From Blastomyces gilchristii SLH14081 (taxonomy: Eukaryota > Ascomycota > Eurotiomycetes > Onygenales > Ajellomycetaceae), in contig NW_003101679.1 in NCBI RefSeq assembly GCF_000003855.2, positions 2,517,379 through 2,581,378 of the forward strand: 64,000 bases of DNA, read 5' to 3'. The position numbers and the translations under genes were made by a program. Below are positions 48,384 through 60,993 of the stretch, one piece after another. The notes beneath the pieces were generated by a model that was not told the DNA's origin, did no database searches, and worked only from the letters and a program-made list of their open reading frames with translations. How positions within the stretch are numbered: position 1 is the stretch's first letter; each line of letters begins with the position of its first letter.

Positions 48384-51300
48384 CCCCTCTTTTCAGAAGC
48401 AGTTCTCATCAGTCAAGAGCTGCTGTTTCAGATAACACAGAACTCAGAGTTCAGATCAGTTGATTATAGCTGACTTATTTTATAAGATATTATCAGCTAT
48501 AGCTGCAGAATCTCTCATTGAGAATATCTTCAATCTCTCACTCAAGCTCATTATCTTCTTCTATGATGCCTGGCAGCTGTCAGTCAGAAGTCAGTTAAGA
48601 AGAGAATAGATGAGTGATGACACAGCAGAGCAAGCTTGTGTGAAATATATCATGAATTTCTGATAATGTGTTAAGATAGTAGTTGTGGCTATCTAGAACT
48701 TCTATCACTTTATACCTGATATGATGGTAGTCTAGTGTATAAGATAAACATGTAATTCATATATTTTTAAGATTCAATCATACAAGGTCTTCTATTTTAT
48801 ACTGCTCTGCAGAATCTTATCAGATATTGATTTGATCTTCTTGATCTTGTTTTATAGTTATCATGAAAATCTCTGCTCAGTCACAGATGTCTCAGAGCTT
48901 CATTACTATATTATCAGTGAACTGAATCAGACTGCAGAGGTTTAATATGAACTGTGTAATCTCTAGAAGATTCAACACTTCTATGTGATATTCATGTGTA
49001 AGAAAGAACAGACTTATATCTGTTGAAACAGCATCTCAACTGTTGATAGCAATCTCTGCATATAGAAGAAGATTGTGTCAATCATCTTATAAGTGATTGC
49101 AGAACTTATAAAGATAATTCTTTACAGTCTGAATTATTCATTCTGACATATTATCAGTCTCAGAGTAATAGACAGTTGACAGACAGTGTGTAATCTTGAG
49201 AACTTGACAGATTCTTGTTCAGAGAGTGCTTATGAATTGACAATTCTGATTTAATACTATCAATCTCAGCAACTCATGTATTCAATAGAATGAACTCTGT
49301 AAGAAAGACTTTAGTGACTTGTTCAGTATTTATCTTATTGCAAGATTTCAATATTACATTCTTAGTTAGTCAGTCAATAATGATCAGAATGTTTCTGCAA
49401 CTCTTACTCTCAGATAGATTAATAGTGAAGTCAATCATCACATCTCATCAGATTCTATCAGAGATATTAAGTGATTTCAGTAGATCTTTTCTACAGATCT
49501 TTTATAAGATAATAGAAGAACAGTGATTACAGTTTCAGACAAAGTATCTGATACTGTTTAATATCTCAGATCAGTAGAATTCTCAGAAGATTATTCTATA
49601 CAGTTGTTCACAGCCTGAATAATCAGTTATACACAAATCATGCATCTCTTATATTATTTAAGTGTGTAAGGATTCAGAGTGAGAGACTCAGCATTATTCA
49701 TGAAATTATAGAGTGTTATTATTATCAATTGAGCATTCTGAGATATCAGTTCTTATATATAGTTCTGAGAAGAATCAGAGTACTTCTTGATATACTACTT
49801 TAGTAAGAATCTGAAGAAGTTCATCAGTCTGAGCTGCTGTATATCACAGTTCATTCAGTGTAAAAGAAGTAAAGATATCAATGTCAGTTCTAATTGAAGA
49901 AGCATATATAATGATGTGAGCTGTTTTATCTTAATCAACTAATATCTTCAGATTCAAGAGTCAGTGCTCTTAATTCATTCAGTGAGTATCTGTTACATCA
50001 GATAACATATCTTACTCTCATTATAAGAGAGCATTTGTTATCAAGTTCTGACTGTCAGAGCAGTAGTGTATCATAAAATAAAAGCAGCTTAGAAACTCAG
50101 ATCATCATATCTATCATTCAGTAAGTTTATAGATAGTTATGAAGTATTTGAAATTCTTATAATCTATGACTATCTCAAATTCAGAGATACTTCAGAGTTC
50201 AGAGTCTCATTCTTCTAAACAGTATATAATTGCAAGAAGTTTCTTATTATAGATCTTATAATTGCATTCAGCAGAACTCAGTTTCTTAGATATGAAGATA
50301 TATAATTATAGAACATCTTTATCATTATATTACAATATCACTTCTTCTATCACATAGTCAGAGAAATCAGCTTTAATAACTATCTTATAATCAGAATCAA
50401 ATATTATTAGTAGAGAGATATTAATGAACATCTTCTTCATCTGTATAAATGCAGCTTTGGCATTCACTAATCATTGAAATACTGAGTCTTTCTTAGTGAG
50501 ATCTGTAAGTGATCTCATGATATCTGAGAAGTTTTGTATAAATCACTGATGAAAGTTAGCAAATTCAATGAAGCTTTATACATCTTTCACAGTACACAGA
50601 GCTTCTCATTCAAGAATGATGAAGACTTTCTCACAATTCATTCAAATTCTCTTATCAGCTTCTATAATAAAACTCAGATACTTGATACTCTTGACTTTAA
50701 AATTACATTTATCAATATCTATTAGTAGTTCTGCTTCTTATAGCTATTGTAATATCTTTCATATATACTCTTGATATTCTTTTCTGAATTCATTGATAAA
50801 GATGAGAATGTCATCTAGATAAGCAGATGCAAACTCATTAAGAAAATCTCAGAGTACTCAGTTAATATACTTCTGAAATATACTGAGAATATTAGTCAGT
50901 TTGAAGAGTGTGACTATTCATTCAAAAAGATTATAACATGTTCAGAATACTGTAAGTTATTCATCTTCTTCAGTAATATAAATCTTATGAAATGCAGTGA
51001 TAATATCTAATTTTATAAATCATTGAGCTCATCTGATCTGTGCTAGAGTTTCATTGATAAGAGATAAGAGATATCAATCTTTCTTTGTTAATCTGTTCAG
51101 ATCTCAGTAGTTCACACAGAATCAGAGTTCTTCATCTGATTTCTTTGAAAAGAGAATAGAGGCTGCAGTGAAAGAGTTACTAATATATATGAATTCTTTA
51201 TTCAACAGATCATTGAGTGTCTTTCAAAGAAGAAGAAGTTCATCTCAGAATATGTTATAAAGAGAGTCTCATGACAGTTCAGAGTTCTTATCATTCTTTT

Positions 51301-51900
51301 TCTCTAACTTGATACTGTGATTCACTTCAGAATCTTGTAAGAAGAGTATATTTATAATATTATCTTATTGAAAGACATCTAGATATTCATGATATTATTG
51401 AGAGAGTTTTATACAAGAATCTGTTATTATAACACAGGATAACTTTTCTAGAGTCTTTTTAATATTGATTAAACTGATGAAATAGATTGATATATAGTTC
51501 TGCTATCAGTAATTCTTTCAGTGACTTCTTTTTCTGAGCATTTCATAGGTATTGACAGAGATCTGTGTCAGATCAATAGTCTTGTGAATATCATCTTCAT
51601 GAATTCTATCATTATTAAAGAATATCAAGCTTCTATTTCAAGTGTTTAATAAGATGTCTTATTCAGATAGTCAGGCAAGTTCTAATATAAGATTGTAATC
51701 AAGATTATCAACTTCATATACATAGACATCTTCATATTGATGTTCTCTCACATCTATAATCAGCTTCATCATGTAATGAGTATAAATGTCTTTTAAATCA
51801 TCAAATTCTGTGAGAAGTCAAGGTTTTGATAAAGAGATATGCTGAAGGTTATGATATCTTACAACTGAAGATTTTATTATTACATAGTGATATAGACTGC
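48384..51900 (-). pseudogene. Gypsy-2 pol (RT-RNase H-integrase)
   Basis: On the minus strand: a protease-like spot near 51920 (AMIDSSLYHYV), RT from about 51190 (SILFSKKSDEELWFCVNY) through a YLDD box that is still intact (ASAYLDDILIFINEF, about 50790-50830), RNase H (about 50100-50500), and an integrase core (about 49290-49500; DFTINLSESKSCRNILIIID, Trp then LTKNVI). Order RT-RNase H-integrase defines Ty3/Gypsy. Stops are RIP-type. The YLDD retained while Gypsy-1 copies have YLNN fits a somewhat younger or less mutated element. Confidence 0.85.
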
Positions 51901-53408
51901 TGTCTATCATGGCTTTTATATTATATATATTATCAATCACAGTAGATACAAGAATTGCATTCATTGTCATCTTCTCTTCAAATCATTGTTATTCAATCTC
52001 TTCAAGCTTCTGTTTATGAATTTGAATAGAAGCTAATCTTTTCCCTGTTTCATCAGAGCATTCTCATAGTTATCCTCTGAATCTTTCTCTAATGTAATGT
52101 GATTAATGTGAACAGGTGCTGATTCATTCTTTGAATGAGAAGGCACTGATCTTTCTCTCAAGTATGAAGATACATAGATCAATTGACAGTTGAAAGTAAT
52201 ATGTTCTGATCAGTTACAGTTAATACACACTTCATATTAATATTAATCAGTGACTTCTTCACAAGTGATCTCAGGGACTTAAAAGCCTGTTCAGATAGCA
52301 GAGACTCTTGCTTATGTATAGATATTTGAGTTTACTCAATTCATAATATCTGCATCATTGTTATTCCTCAGCATGAGTGTATGAGTCACTGAGATGTAAC
52401 ATCTTCTGCCACTGTTCTGTATATTCTTGAGCTTAATAAGACAGTCATTCATTGTTCAGAGCTGTATGTAGAAGTCTTCATAAGTCTGATCTTCATCTGC
52501 ACTTATAAGAGTCTGTAAGAGTTTGAAAGTTAATATCTTCTTGAGTATGCTAATCTTCATTTGATTCTCTCAAGATTGATCATCTGCTTCTAGAATCTTG
52601 ATGTTAAAGTTAGAGATAAATGTTGTAAGAGAAGTATTTCTCTGTCAGATGCTCTGTAATCAATCTAATACTTTCTGTTGTATGACAGTGTCTCAGAACA
52701 GAATATCAAGATGTTTGATGATATTATCAGGTGTTCACAATACTGATTTATATGCTTTTATTTATGAATGAAACTTCTGTTTTGTACAATTCTTCAATTA
52801 TTCATTGATATATCAATCTTGATTGATTAACAAACTGATGAAATCTTCATCTATGCTTAGTTTTACAAGTATTTCCATTCTTTATAATGAGTAGAGAGTG
52901 AGATCAGAAGCATTGAAATATACAGAAGCATCTAAGCATTCTTTTAGCACTTTTATATTTAATTCTGTAGATGTTGAAATTACATGAATTAATTATTAAA
53001 TCTCTTCATATTGAAGTTGTTGAGTTGCATACATATCAGCTATTTATTGTTATTGTAATTTCAACATTGCTTAGAGTCACTGTGACATCATGTCTATGCT
53101 CATGTTTAAGGGTTTCATATTATCATTAGACATGGTTATATTGATTGTCAGATGTATAATATCTGTGAAATCTGAAGAAGTGTAATCATATTCTCATACA
53201 TCTGAGTGTCAGAACTCTCAGGTCTTTCACTGACATTCTCTTATAAGATCTTATTCTCTTCATAAGATCTTGTTGCAGAGCCAGGACAACTGGTGAGCAA
53301 GCTTCTATCTGGGAACTCAGTGTCTGCTTAACTGTTTGACTGTTTCTCTATTTCTTACATGTTGTTACATGTTCAGATATCTCTTGATGAATAATCATTC
53401 CTGATGAG
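51901..53408 (-). pseudogene. Gypsy-2 gag
   Basis: Minus-strand gag with a core resembling Ty3-type gag (about 52480-52800: RNTSLTTFISNFNIKILEAD) and a complete CX2CX4HX4C zinc knuckle, CINCNWSEHITFNC, at about 52200-52240. Ends against the Copia insertion (ATGAG duplicated). Confidence 0.8.
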
Positions 53409-53508
53409 TCTTGAAGGATAACGTTGTTGTGTTGTAATCTAACTACGCGAGTTACACTAAATAGATTGAGGTGGCACATGACTAGGGTAGGTGTAGTAAT
53501 CATCAACA
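53409..53508 (-). repeat. 3' LTR of the Copia element
   Basis: 100 bp; on the minus strand it begins TGTTGATGATTAC and ends CTTCAAGA. Seven transitions and one transversion separate it from the 5' LTR by my count. Confidence 0.9.
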
Positions 53509-53677
53509 CCTCCTCTTGCTACACCGTGGTCTATAAGCCGCCACCCGGGGCCTCCCTCATTCTCAAATCTTTCAAAAATGCAATAATAATTAATTACATC
53601 AATCAGACCCTGATTTCCTCATTAGGAAAGGCATTCATACAGCAATAACTGTAAAAATCAAGAAATACATGCAAAAT

Positions 53678-56600
53678 TCATTGATCTGCTGTATCATCAT
53701 TATCATTCAATCATTCCTTCTTCTCAATTTCCTGAATGCCAATTCTTTTGACAAAATCTTCAAATGCAGGCTTCATCAGTGACTTGGTGAGGTCATCAGC
53801 TATGTTCACTGTAGAATCAACATATTTCATCATGATTTCTCCTTTTTCAATCAAATCACAGAGAATATGATATTTAATCTCAATGTGATATGATCTTCAT
53901 ATTAAGAATTCTTCCTTTGCTAGATCAATTGCTCTCTTATTATTAACTTATAGATATGAGTATATTTTCACTTTTCCATCATTTATCAACTCAGTATCAT
54001 ATAACATATCATTTAATCAGATTATCTCACAAGCTGTCTCACTAGCTGCAATATAGTCAGCTTCTGTGATTAATTTAGTAATAGATGTCTGTCTCTGTGA
54101 CTGCCATGAGATCAGTGACTCATTAATCAATATAACATAGTCAGTAGTTGATTTGTATTGAAGATTTGTCCCCGCTCAGTCTGAATTGCAGTATGTTACA
54201 GGACTCAGGTCTCCATCACTGATCTCCTTTCTGTATAATATGCCATGGTTTTTTGTCTTCTTGACATAACATAGGACATGCTTCAACGCTGCCCAACATG
54301 CTTTGTGTGAATGTGAGTTAAAACGTGAGAGATAGATGACCACGAATGCCAGGTCTGACCGGCTGCTTGAGATCAAATACTGCAATGATCTCAATCCTTG
54401 ATGATATCTTGTAGCTGTAAAGTCATCATTCAATCCACCATTCTCATCAGGTGAAAATTCCAGTCATATGCCTGCCACCATTGAGGTCCCCGCAGGGTTA
54501 ATCTTATCTATTTCAAAATCTTTCAATATTTCTTCAATATAACAGCTCTGTGTAATCGCTAGATTTTCATCTCAGTATTTAACCTTCATTTCTAGATAAG
54601 GTTTATTCTGTTCAACTTCTTTTGTCTCAAACCTTTTCCTGATTTCTATCAAAATCTACTCAATTTCACTCTCTTCAGACTCTGTGATGCAACAGTCATT
54701 GATATATAGTGTCAAGAATAACTTGCAAATTGAATGATAAAGAAATTCATCATTATAAGATGAGATCTTGAATTCTAGATTCATCAAGTGTTCTGTTGTA
54801 AGGAAATATCATGTTCTTACTGCCTGTTTCATTCTGTATAAGCTCTGACATACAAGCTCTACTAATCCACCATGACTGTGCTTGATCTCTGTGAGTAGTT
54901 GCATAAATATCATCTCATTCTGAGGCAATATCTCATTTAAAAACACAGATACATAGTCAATCAATCTGACTTTTCAACTCCTTGCTGTTGATATAGTGAA
55001 TAAGCTCTGTGATGTAGGTTCAGACATCACTGCTGCATATGACTTATTATAATGAATATCTTGTTATTATAGAAATTCTCTAATCACTTAATGAGCTCTA
55101 AAGTGAATAATTTCATTCTTATTATTCAACTTCTGATTGTACACTTATTTGTCTGTAAGAATGTCCATTTCCAGAGCCTTTTCAACAACAATATATGTCT
55201 TCTTTCATTCAAAAGTTTCCACTTCCTTTCTCATTGTCTGGTGTCAATGTTCTCAGTCATGGCTTCTTTTAGCCTCTGTCAGTGTGATTGAATAATCATT
55301 AAGAACACTGAGTACAGAATCTTCATCATTCATAGAGTCATTCATATCATCATCAACAAGTTCTGTCTCATTATCTAGTAGATATATCAGTTTCAGTGCA
55401 CTGTTTATATCATCATCAGCAAGCATCTTTAAAACATCAGGTTTATTCTTTGTAAGTCTTCTTAGAAGACAGTGTTGTCATCTCTTCATAATGTCAAGAA
55501 TTTTCAATTTCTCTGACAGTTTGACTGCTTCTCTAATGACATTCATCAGTGCTTCTTCTGTTGTCAATTCTTCATTAAAAACAATATCTCTTACAATCTC
55601 AAGCTTTTGAATTGCAGAGTCTCAGATACAATATTAATATAGTTCTTGATATTCAACTAATCATCATTACTTATCATCAGTTCTATTCACAAGCTTATTG
55701 ATAATCTTCAGATTCTTCTTATACATCTTACATTCTCATCTGCATATTCAATGAGCAGAAGATTGAATATCTGTTCAAGCTTTAAAAGAGAATAATAAGA
55801 TCTTCTTCTGGCATTTATAAATCTTCATTGATGTTGAGAATATGTTGATTATTATAACTGTAGCTTGAATAGCTTCACTTCAAAGTTCTCTTACAAGTCT
55901 GCTGTTAAATAGTAAGCTTCTTATCTTTTTATCTACAATACAATTGATATATTCTGCAGAGTCATTGAACTGTGATGTATCAGATATAGTGATCTCATAT
56001 ATGATTTCTTTTCACTGACAGTAGATCTTTAATTCATCACTTTTAAATTCATCTCCACTATCTCAGTGTAAAGTCCCAATTCAACATTGAGTAGTGACCT
56101 CAATTCTGTCAATAAAGATTATCAAATACACAGTGATCTCACTCTTTAACATTATAAGAATAATTCATCTGTAGCATGTGATATCATCTGTAATACTCAT
56201 TCAATAATTAGCTCTCTCATGAGTAGAGAGATTGATTTCATTATATAGTGTGCAGTCATCATCTGCAAGATTCATGAAGAATCTCATCACAGATTTAACA
56301 GTTCTTATTATTGATATGAATGTTGAATGTGTCATTTTTATCTGTATACAAGTCTTACAGAACAGCAAAGCTCTGTCACTCTTGATTCTCATTCTCAGTT
56401 GTGAATCTGCTGCTAATTTAGTGATATCTGTGAGATTAAGATAATCAAGCTTTTAATATTATTGTAACATTATGTGTTCAACAATCTTGATATTCTTATT
56501 AAGCAATGCTAGCAGAGGATCTTTTTTCTCTACAGACTATAGAATTTTCACAGATTCAAATTCATTATTTAATATTAAGAATTGAATCAAGTCTCTAGTT

Positions 56601-58330
56601 ATTGATTATTTTTTCAGAATGTAGATGTTCTTATCACTCAATTTAGCAGTAAAACTCAACATCTTGTTAGAAGAGATTAGCAAGATTGAATGAGTGTTCT
56701 CATAGATCAGTTACTTATATGTATAGCCCTGATATACAAGCTTCTCAAAACTCATAAGATTCATCTCTAGCTTGAAAATGTAGTGAATGTTCTGCAGCAG
56801 CAGATTCACTTCTTTAACTGATATATTCACCTTCTCTATAGCTATTGCAGAAGCTGTCAATTCATCAGTTATCTTCAATATGACATTAATCTTCTGCAGC
56901 ACTATTGATATGAGATTCTTGCAAGATATAGCATGAGCACCAGATTCAGAGTTCAGAACCCAGGTATCTTTGTCAGTTTGATCAGTAGAATAGACTGTTT
57001 CTGTTATATAAAATACTTACTTAACAACATTATGAACTGATGCTGAGCCTGTTTCATCCTTATTCTTATTCTTATTCTTACCGCGGCTAGTAGAGTGTTT
57101 TTCAGAAAATTTCAACCAGCAATCTATTTGAATGTGATCAATCTTCTGACAATGATAACATGTTTTAATAGTATTATTACCCTTTCTATTCAGCTTAGTG
57201 AAATCTTTGTCCTTGTTCTCAGAGATCTTCTTCTTCTTCTTATTCTTTTTATTCTTTCTGTTGAAATCTTGAGCATTATTTGCAGGGATCTTTTCATCAG
57301 AGATGAAAGATTCATCAGTAGCTGACAATCATAGAAGAATATCTTAACATAATTTCATGAAATCATCTTTGAGTGTTCTAGCATTCTCATCCTTCTCTAT
57401 TACATTCATTCAATTCTTTATAAAAGACAATCAATCTTTACTAATCCCTGTAAGAAGTCTGTTGAAAAACATGAAATCTTTGACATTATATTTCAATCAG
57501 ATATAATCAGTTCTGATTGTAATTAAATGTTTGATAAATATGTGATAAGAACTCTTTAATTTTGATATCATATCAATTAATTCTTGAAATAGGCAAGTTC
57601 TGTAGACAGCAGGCCTCTCAGTGAAATTATTCTCTATGATAGATTATAGAGAATAAGCAGATAGTTGAGACTTCTTGAGTATAATAAAGTGACATTTGAC
57701 CTGTGAGATGATCACAGACTATATATAGTTATATAGTCAGATATTTTGTTCTGATTAAAAACATTATATATTTATACTGACATTCTCATCAGAATTAATC
57801 TGCTTATCATTAAGAATATCATCTGTTTCAGATTATCTTACTATGAGTAGAATCTCTTCTTTTCATATAGAATAATTTACAGAGTCAGTGAGTATAACAG
57901 ACTTCTTTATAGATCTTACTTAATCTCTGAATTTATTAAGAATCTTTATCAATACAGATATTCTACTCTTTCATTGAAGATAGTTCATTAAATTTGTACT
58001 AAGCTCTTTATTTTCATTTCTATCTGTCTTCATTCACTCAACTTCATGCTGAAGTCTTGCAATTTCTAGTCTTATATAAGTCTTCTCACTCACAGAGCTA
58101 TTGTTGTTTCAGTCACTTAAGTCTTCTGCATTATCTGACATCTCACTGATATCTTCAACTGAGTTTTCATATTTATTATTAAACTTATCAGATCATTCTT
58201 TCATAATCATGTTATTCAGCTCAAATATCTCAGAGACAGTCACTTTTCAGTTCATTATTAATATTGACAATGATCTGTGATCTTGCATCTGCTGTTCTGA
58301 TGTCTTCTCATTTCTCTGCCTTAAAGGCAT
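53678..58330 (-). pseudogene. Copia gag-pol polyprotein, frame intact but with nonsense codons
   Basis: From ATG 58330 to TGA 53678-53680 is exactly 1551 codons in one frame. Order: gag (NYSIWKEEILLIV), zinc knuckle CYHCQKIDHIQIDC (about 57120-57165), protease (WVLNSESGAHAIS, about 56930-56970; active-site Asp region altered), integrase zinc part and core (CKTCIQIKMTH near 56350; DEFKSD; FNDSAE), RT (VDD box now YIND, about 54680), RNase H (54176-54433 and LTKSLMKPAFEDFVKRIGI near 53770). Integrase before RT defines Ty1/Copia. Stops are TGA at Trp and TAA/TAG at Gln; several TGG Trp codons survive. Confidence 0.92.
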
Positions 58331-58484
58331 GTATTCTTTTATTAAGTCAGGCGTCCCCCCGGATCTTAGATTAATCATGAGTTCAATCACTCAATAAATC
58401 ATCTAGGCACGCTTGTAATGATGCATGAAGATGTCAATTGCATGTTATTTTGCAGCTTTTCATTGTGTAGAGAGCTTTATAATC

Positions 58485-58584
58485 TCTTGAAGAATAATGT
58501 TATTGTATTGTAATCTAACTACGCGAGTTACACTAAATAGATTGAGGTGGCACGTGACTAGAGTAGGTGAAGTAATCACCAACA
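58485..58584 (-). repeat. 5' LTR of the Copia element
   Basis: 100 bp, minus-strand TGTTGGTGATTAC to CTTCAAGA, next to the duplicated ATGAG. Confidence 0.9.
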
Positions 58585-58637
58585 ATGAGGAGACAATACA
58601 TGAATAATCATTTTCTAATAAGGAGATGAGAATGTTT

Positions 58638-58914
58638 TTATAGTGTAAGAAGCCTACACTGAATAGATCAGTATAATATTGATAGGTCTTATATAACAAA
58701 GATAAAAATGTTAAAGAAGGAAAGAAAGAGGAAGTGCGAGAATCAGTGATCAAGGTGGATATTTATACACGTATGTGGTGGCGTACGCGGTGGAGCTTCG
58801 GGGCGGAAGAATATGCGCGCGTTTGTAGCGGCCGCGGATCGGCGATCGGGAATGGAAGAATCTATGGAGTGTAATGGAATAGTCTATATGATTGATCGGG
58901 CGCAGCCCGCCACA
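58638..58914 (-). repeat. 5' LTR of Gypsy-2 copy B
   Basis: TGTAAGAAGCCTACACTG to GCGCAGCCCGCCACA; rich in CpG (GTGGCGTACGCGG, GCGGCCGCGGATCGG), the least mutated LTR in the window. Confidence 0.92.
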
Positions 58915-58919
58915 TATAT

Positions 58920-60736
58920 AAAGAAAAGAAGAAATCATATTCTTATTAAAAGTTAAAAAATAAAGAAAATAAAAACAGAACTATGAACACAATTTAAAGA
59001 TTAATAAAGAGAAAATAAAGAAAATTCACACTTATATTCTTAATACTTATAATACTCAATCTCTCTGCAACCATCAATTTCTCTCTTCAAAGAAGTAGAG
59101 AGTATTATATCTGCAGTATAAATATTTATTGCATTTGATATAAAGACTGTTAAAAATACACAGACTTCAGAGAAGTTAGATATCATATTGCATTCAGTTA
59201 CAGCAGAGTCTTGAGAGCTGATTATCTGTATATGTAATCAGATACTTCTTATAAAGTTGTGTTCACTTCTCTAGTTATGCTGAAGTATTCAGCTCAGAAA
59301 TAATTGAGATATAGAGAGAAGACTCATCTACTCAGATTAACTCTCATTATAAATTTATAATATTCATATTATCTTGATTATCTGAATTTTATAAATACTC
59401 AGAAACTTATTTCTCATTGATAATAAGATTGCAGAAATGCACTGTGATGTGAGAACTGTTAATAGAGAATCTAGACATATTGATATATATCTGATCAGAG
59501 ATTGTACAAATAGAGAGAGAGTGATTATAGATCTGCAGAGCTGTGAACAGCACTAACAGTACTGAGAGCTTTATAAAAACTGTCAGCTAGAGTTAGTAAG
59601 AAATTACTTATAAGAAGACTTACAGTAAAGAGCAGAACTGTACTACTTAAAGTCAGAAACTGATCTGAGAGAGACACAGAGTTAACTGCTGATCTGAAGA
59701 TTAGATGTGATGACAGAGCTGAAAGAAGTGAAGATACTGTTATAAGCAGTGATATCTCTGCTTCATCAGTCAGTACAAAGTAATCAGAGAAGTCACAGAG
59801 ATGCTCATAAGAAGCTCAGTAGCAGTCAGACATTATTTATAAAGATATTGAAATTGAAAAATTTTTTATTCTTGAGAAGTTCTTGAATCAATATATAAAT
59901 ATTATCAGAAACACTCTCTCTCTGTCATCTGAGTGAAAATACTTTATGAACAAATGAGAATACTCATAGTTATGAGAATGAGAGCTGTTATAGAAAAAGG
60001 AAAAAGAAGATGAGATTCTGTGAACAGATCTGAGATATTTATACTACTCTAGAGAGATTTATTTACACTATAAGTAATTTCATGAAATAGTCAGATCACT
60101 CTAGTAAACAAAGAGTTATTATGAATTATAGACCTGAATCTTTCTATATAACTATAAAGAGTGATTGCAGATCACAGACATCTTGATTCTACAATTCTAC
60201 AGAGTGAGTGAAAGAATGAAAAATTCCTCACAATTCTACAGTATCAAAGAATGATGATTTGTAAGAATGAGTGAAAGATTAACTCACAAATACTTCTCTT
60301 TGATCAGAATAATCTCACAGAAAGTGATTCATCTGTGAAATGAATCTATGTGATGATCATACAAGAATCTTGCAGAAAAATAATTAAAGATCAACTGAAA
60401 CTCTTCAGATTGAAAGATATGAGATGAATCTGTATAATGATTACACAAGAATCTCACAGAAATAATTGAGAGTCAATCAGAATTCTTCTGTATGAAAGAT
60501 ACAAGATGAATCTGTATAGTAGTTAGAGAAAGATCTGCAGGTTATAAAGAACCTTGTGAAATAAGAAACTGAGTGACAGACTCTTTTTCCTTCACAGTAA
60601 TAAGGAATTTTTCCTCACTGAGGTTTTTTTATAGATGTGAAGGGTTTTCAGTGAGTATTACTACAGTGCTAACTCTGATTCTATGAAATCACTCAGTGAA
60701 AGGCTTCACAGACAAAGATTTAGAGAGAGAAAAATA
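58920..60736 (+). pseudogene. Gypsy-1 copy 3, post-chromodomain and 3' leader
   Basis: Continuation of copy 3, colinear with copy 1 24780-26497. It includes the homologue of the post-chromodomain frame (about 59090-59990) with additional TAA/TAG and some non-RIP substitutions, then the 3' leader and a decayed polypurine tract before the LTR at 60737. Confidence 0.85.
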
Positions 60737-60993
60737 TGTAAGAAATCTCACTTCTCACAGATTCTTTATCTCTATTCCTATCTCTTGCATAACTAATAGA
60801 TTTAGCAGCCCTTGACTACACACAACTATATAGACTGAAGTTCGTGAATACTATTTACAACTCAGCTTGAATACTATTATACATTTAATCTCTACATTTA
60901 TCTTTCTACTGCAAATACTTCTAGTAGTTAACAGCACATATTACACCAAGCTGCAAACACCTCAATAATCGCCTGTGAGCACTTATTCTTACA
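60737..60993 (+). repeat. 3' LTR of Gypsy-1 copy 3
   Basis: TGTAAGAAATCTC to TTCTTACA; pairs with 42844-43100. Confidence 0.92.

Larger units (their letters stand above)
53409..58584 (-). mobile_element. Ty1/Copia element (innermost, best preserved)
   Basis: 5.18 kb on the minus strand, LTRs of 100 bp, perfect ATGAG duplications (53404-53408, 58585-58589), a polypurine tract AAGAGGAGG adjoining the 3' LTR, and a single 1551-codon frame. Innermost in a four-deep nest, so the last of these to insert, and it is correspondingly the least mutated. Confidence 0.94.
48108..58914 (-). mobile_element. Gypsy-2 copy B (full length, contains Copia)
   Basis: A minus-strand Ty3/Gypsy element: LTRs of ~276 bp, perfect TATAT duplications (48103-48107, 58915-58919), gag at right and pol at left, interrupted by a Copia element at 53409-58584. 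Own length ~5.6 kb. Its LTRs are far less decayed than its interior and retain many CpG. Confidence 0.93.
42844..60993 (+). mobile_element. Gypsy-1 copy 3 (full length, contains Gypsy-2 and Copia)
   Basis: LTRs of 257 bp at both ends, perfect GAGAG duplications (42839-42843, 60994-60998), gag-pol on the plus strand up to 48107, then interrupted by Gypsy-2 copy B, resuming at 58915/58920 for the 3' part. Its own length is ~7.34 kb. Strong RIP-type decay, but it retains the integrase frame where copy 1 lost a base. Confidence 0.94.

Noticed and set aside
49290..50774. Plus-strand frames of 60-80 codons
   Set aside because: They are the complement of Gypsy-2 integrase and RNase H on the minus strand.
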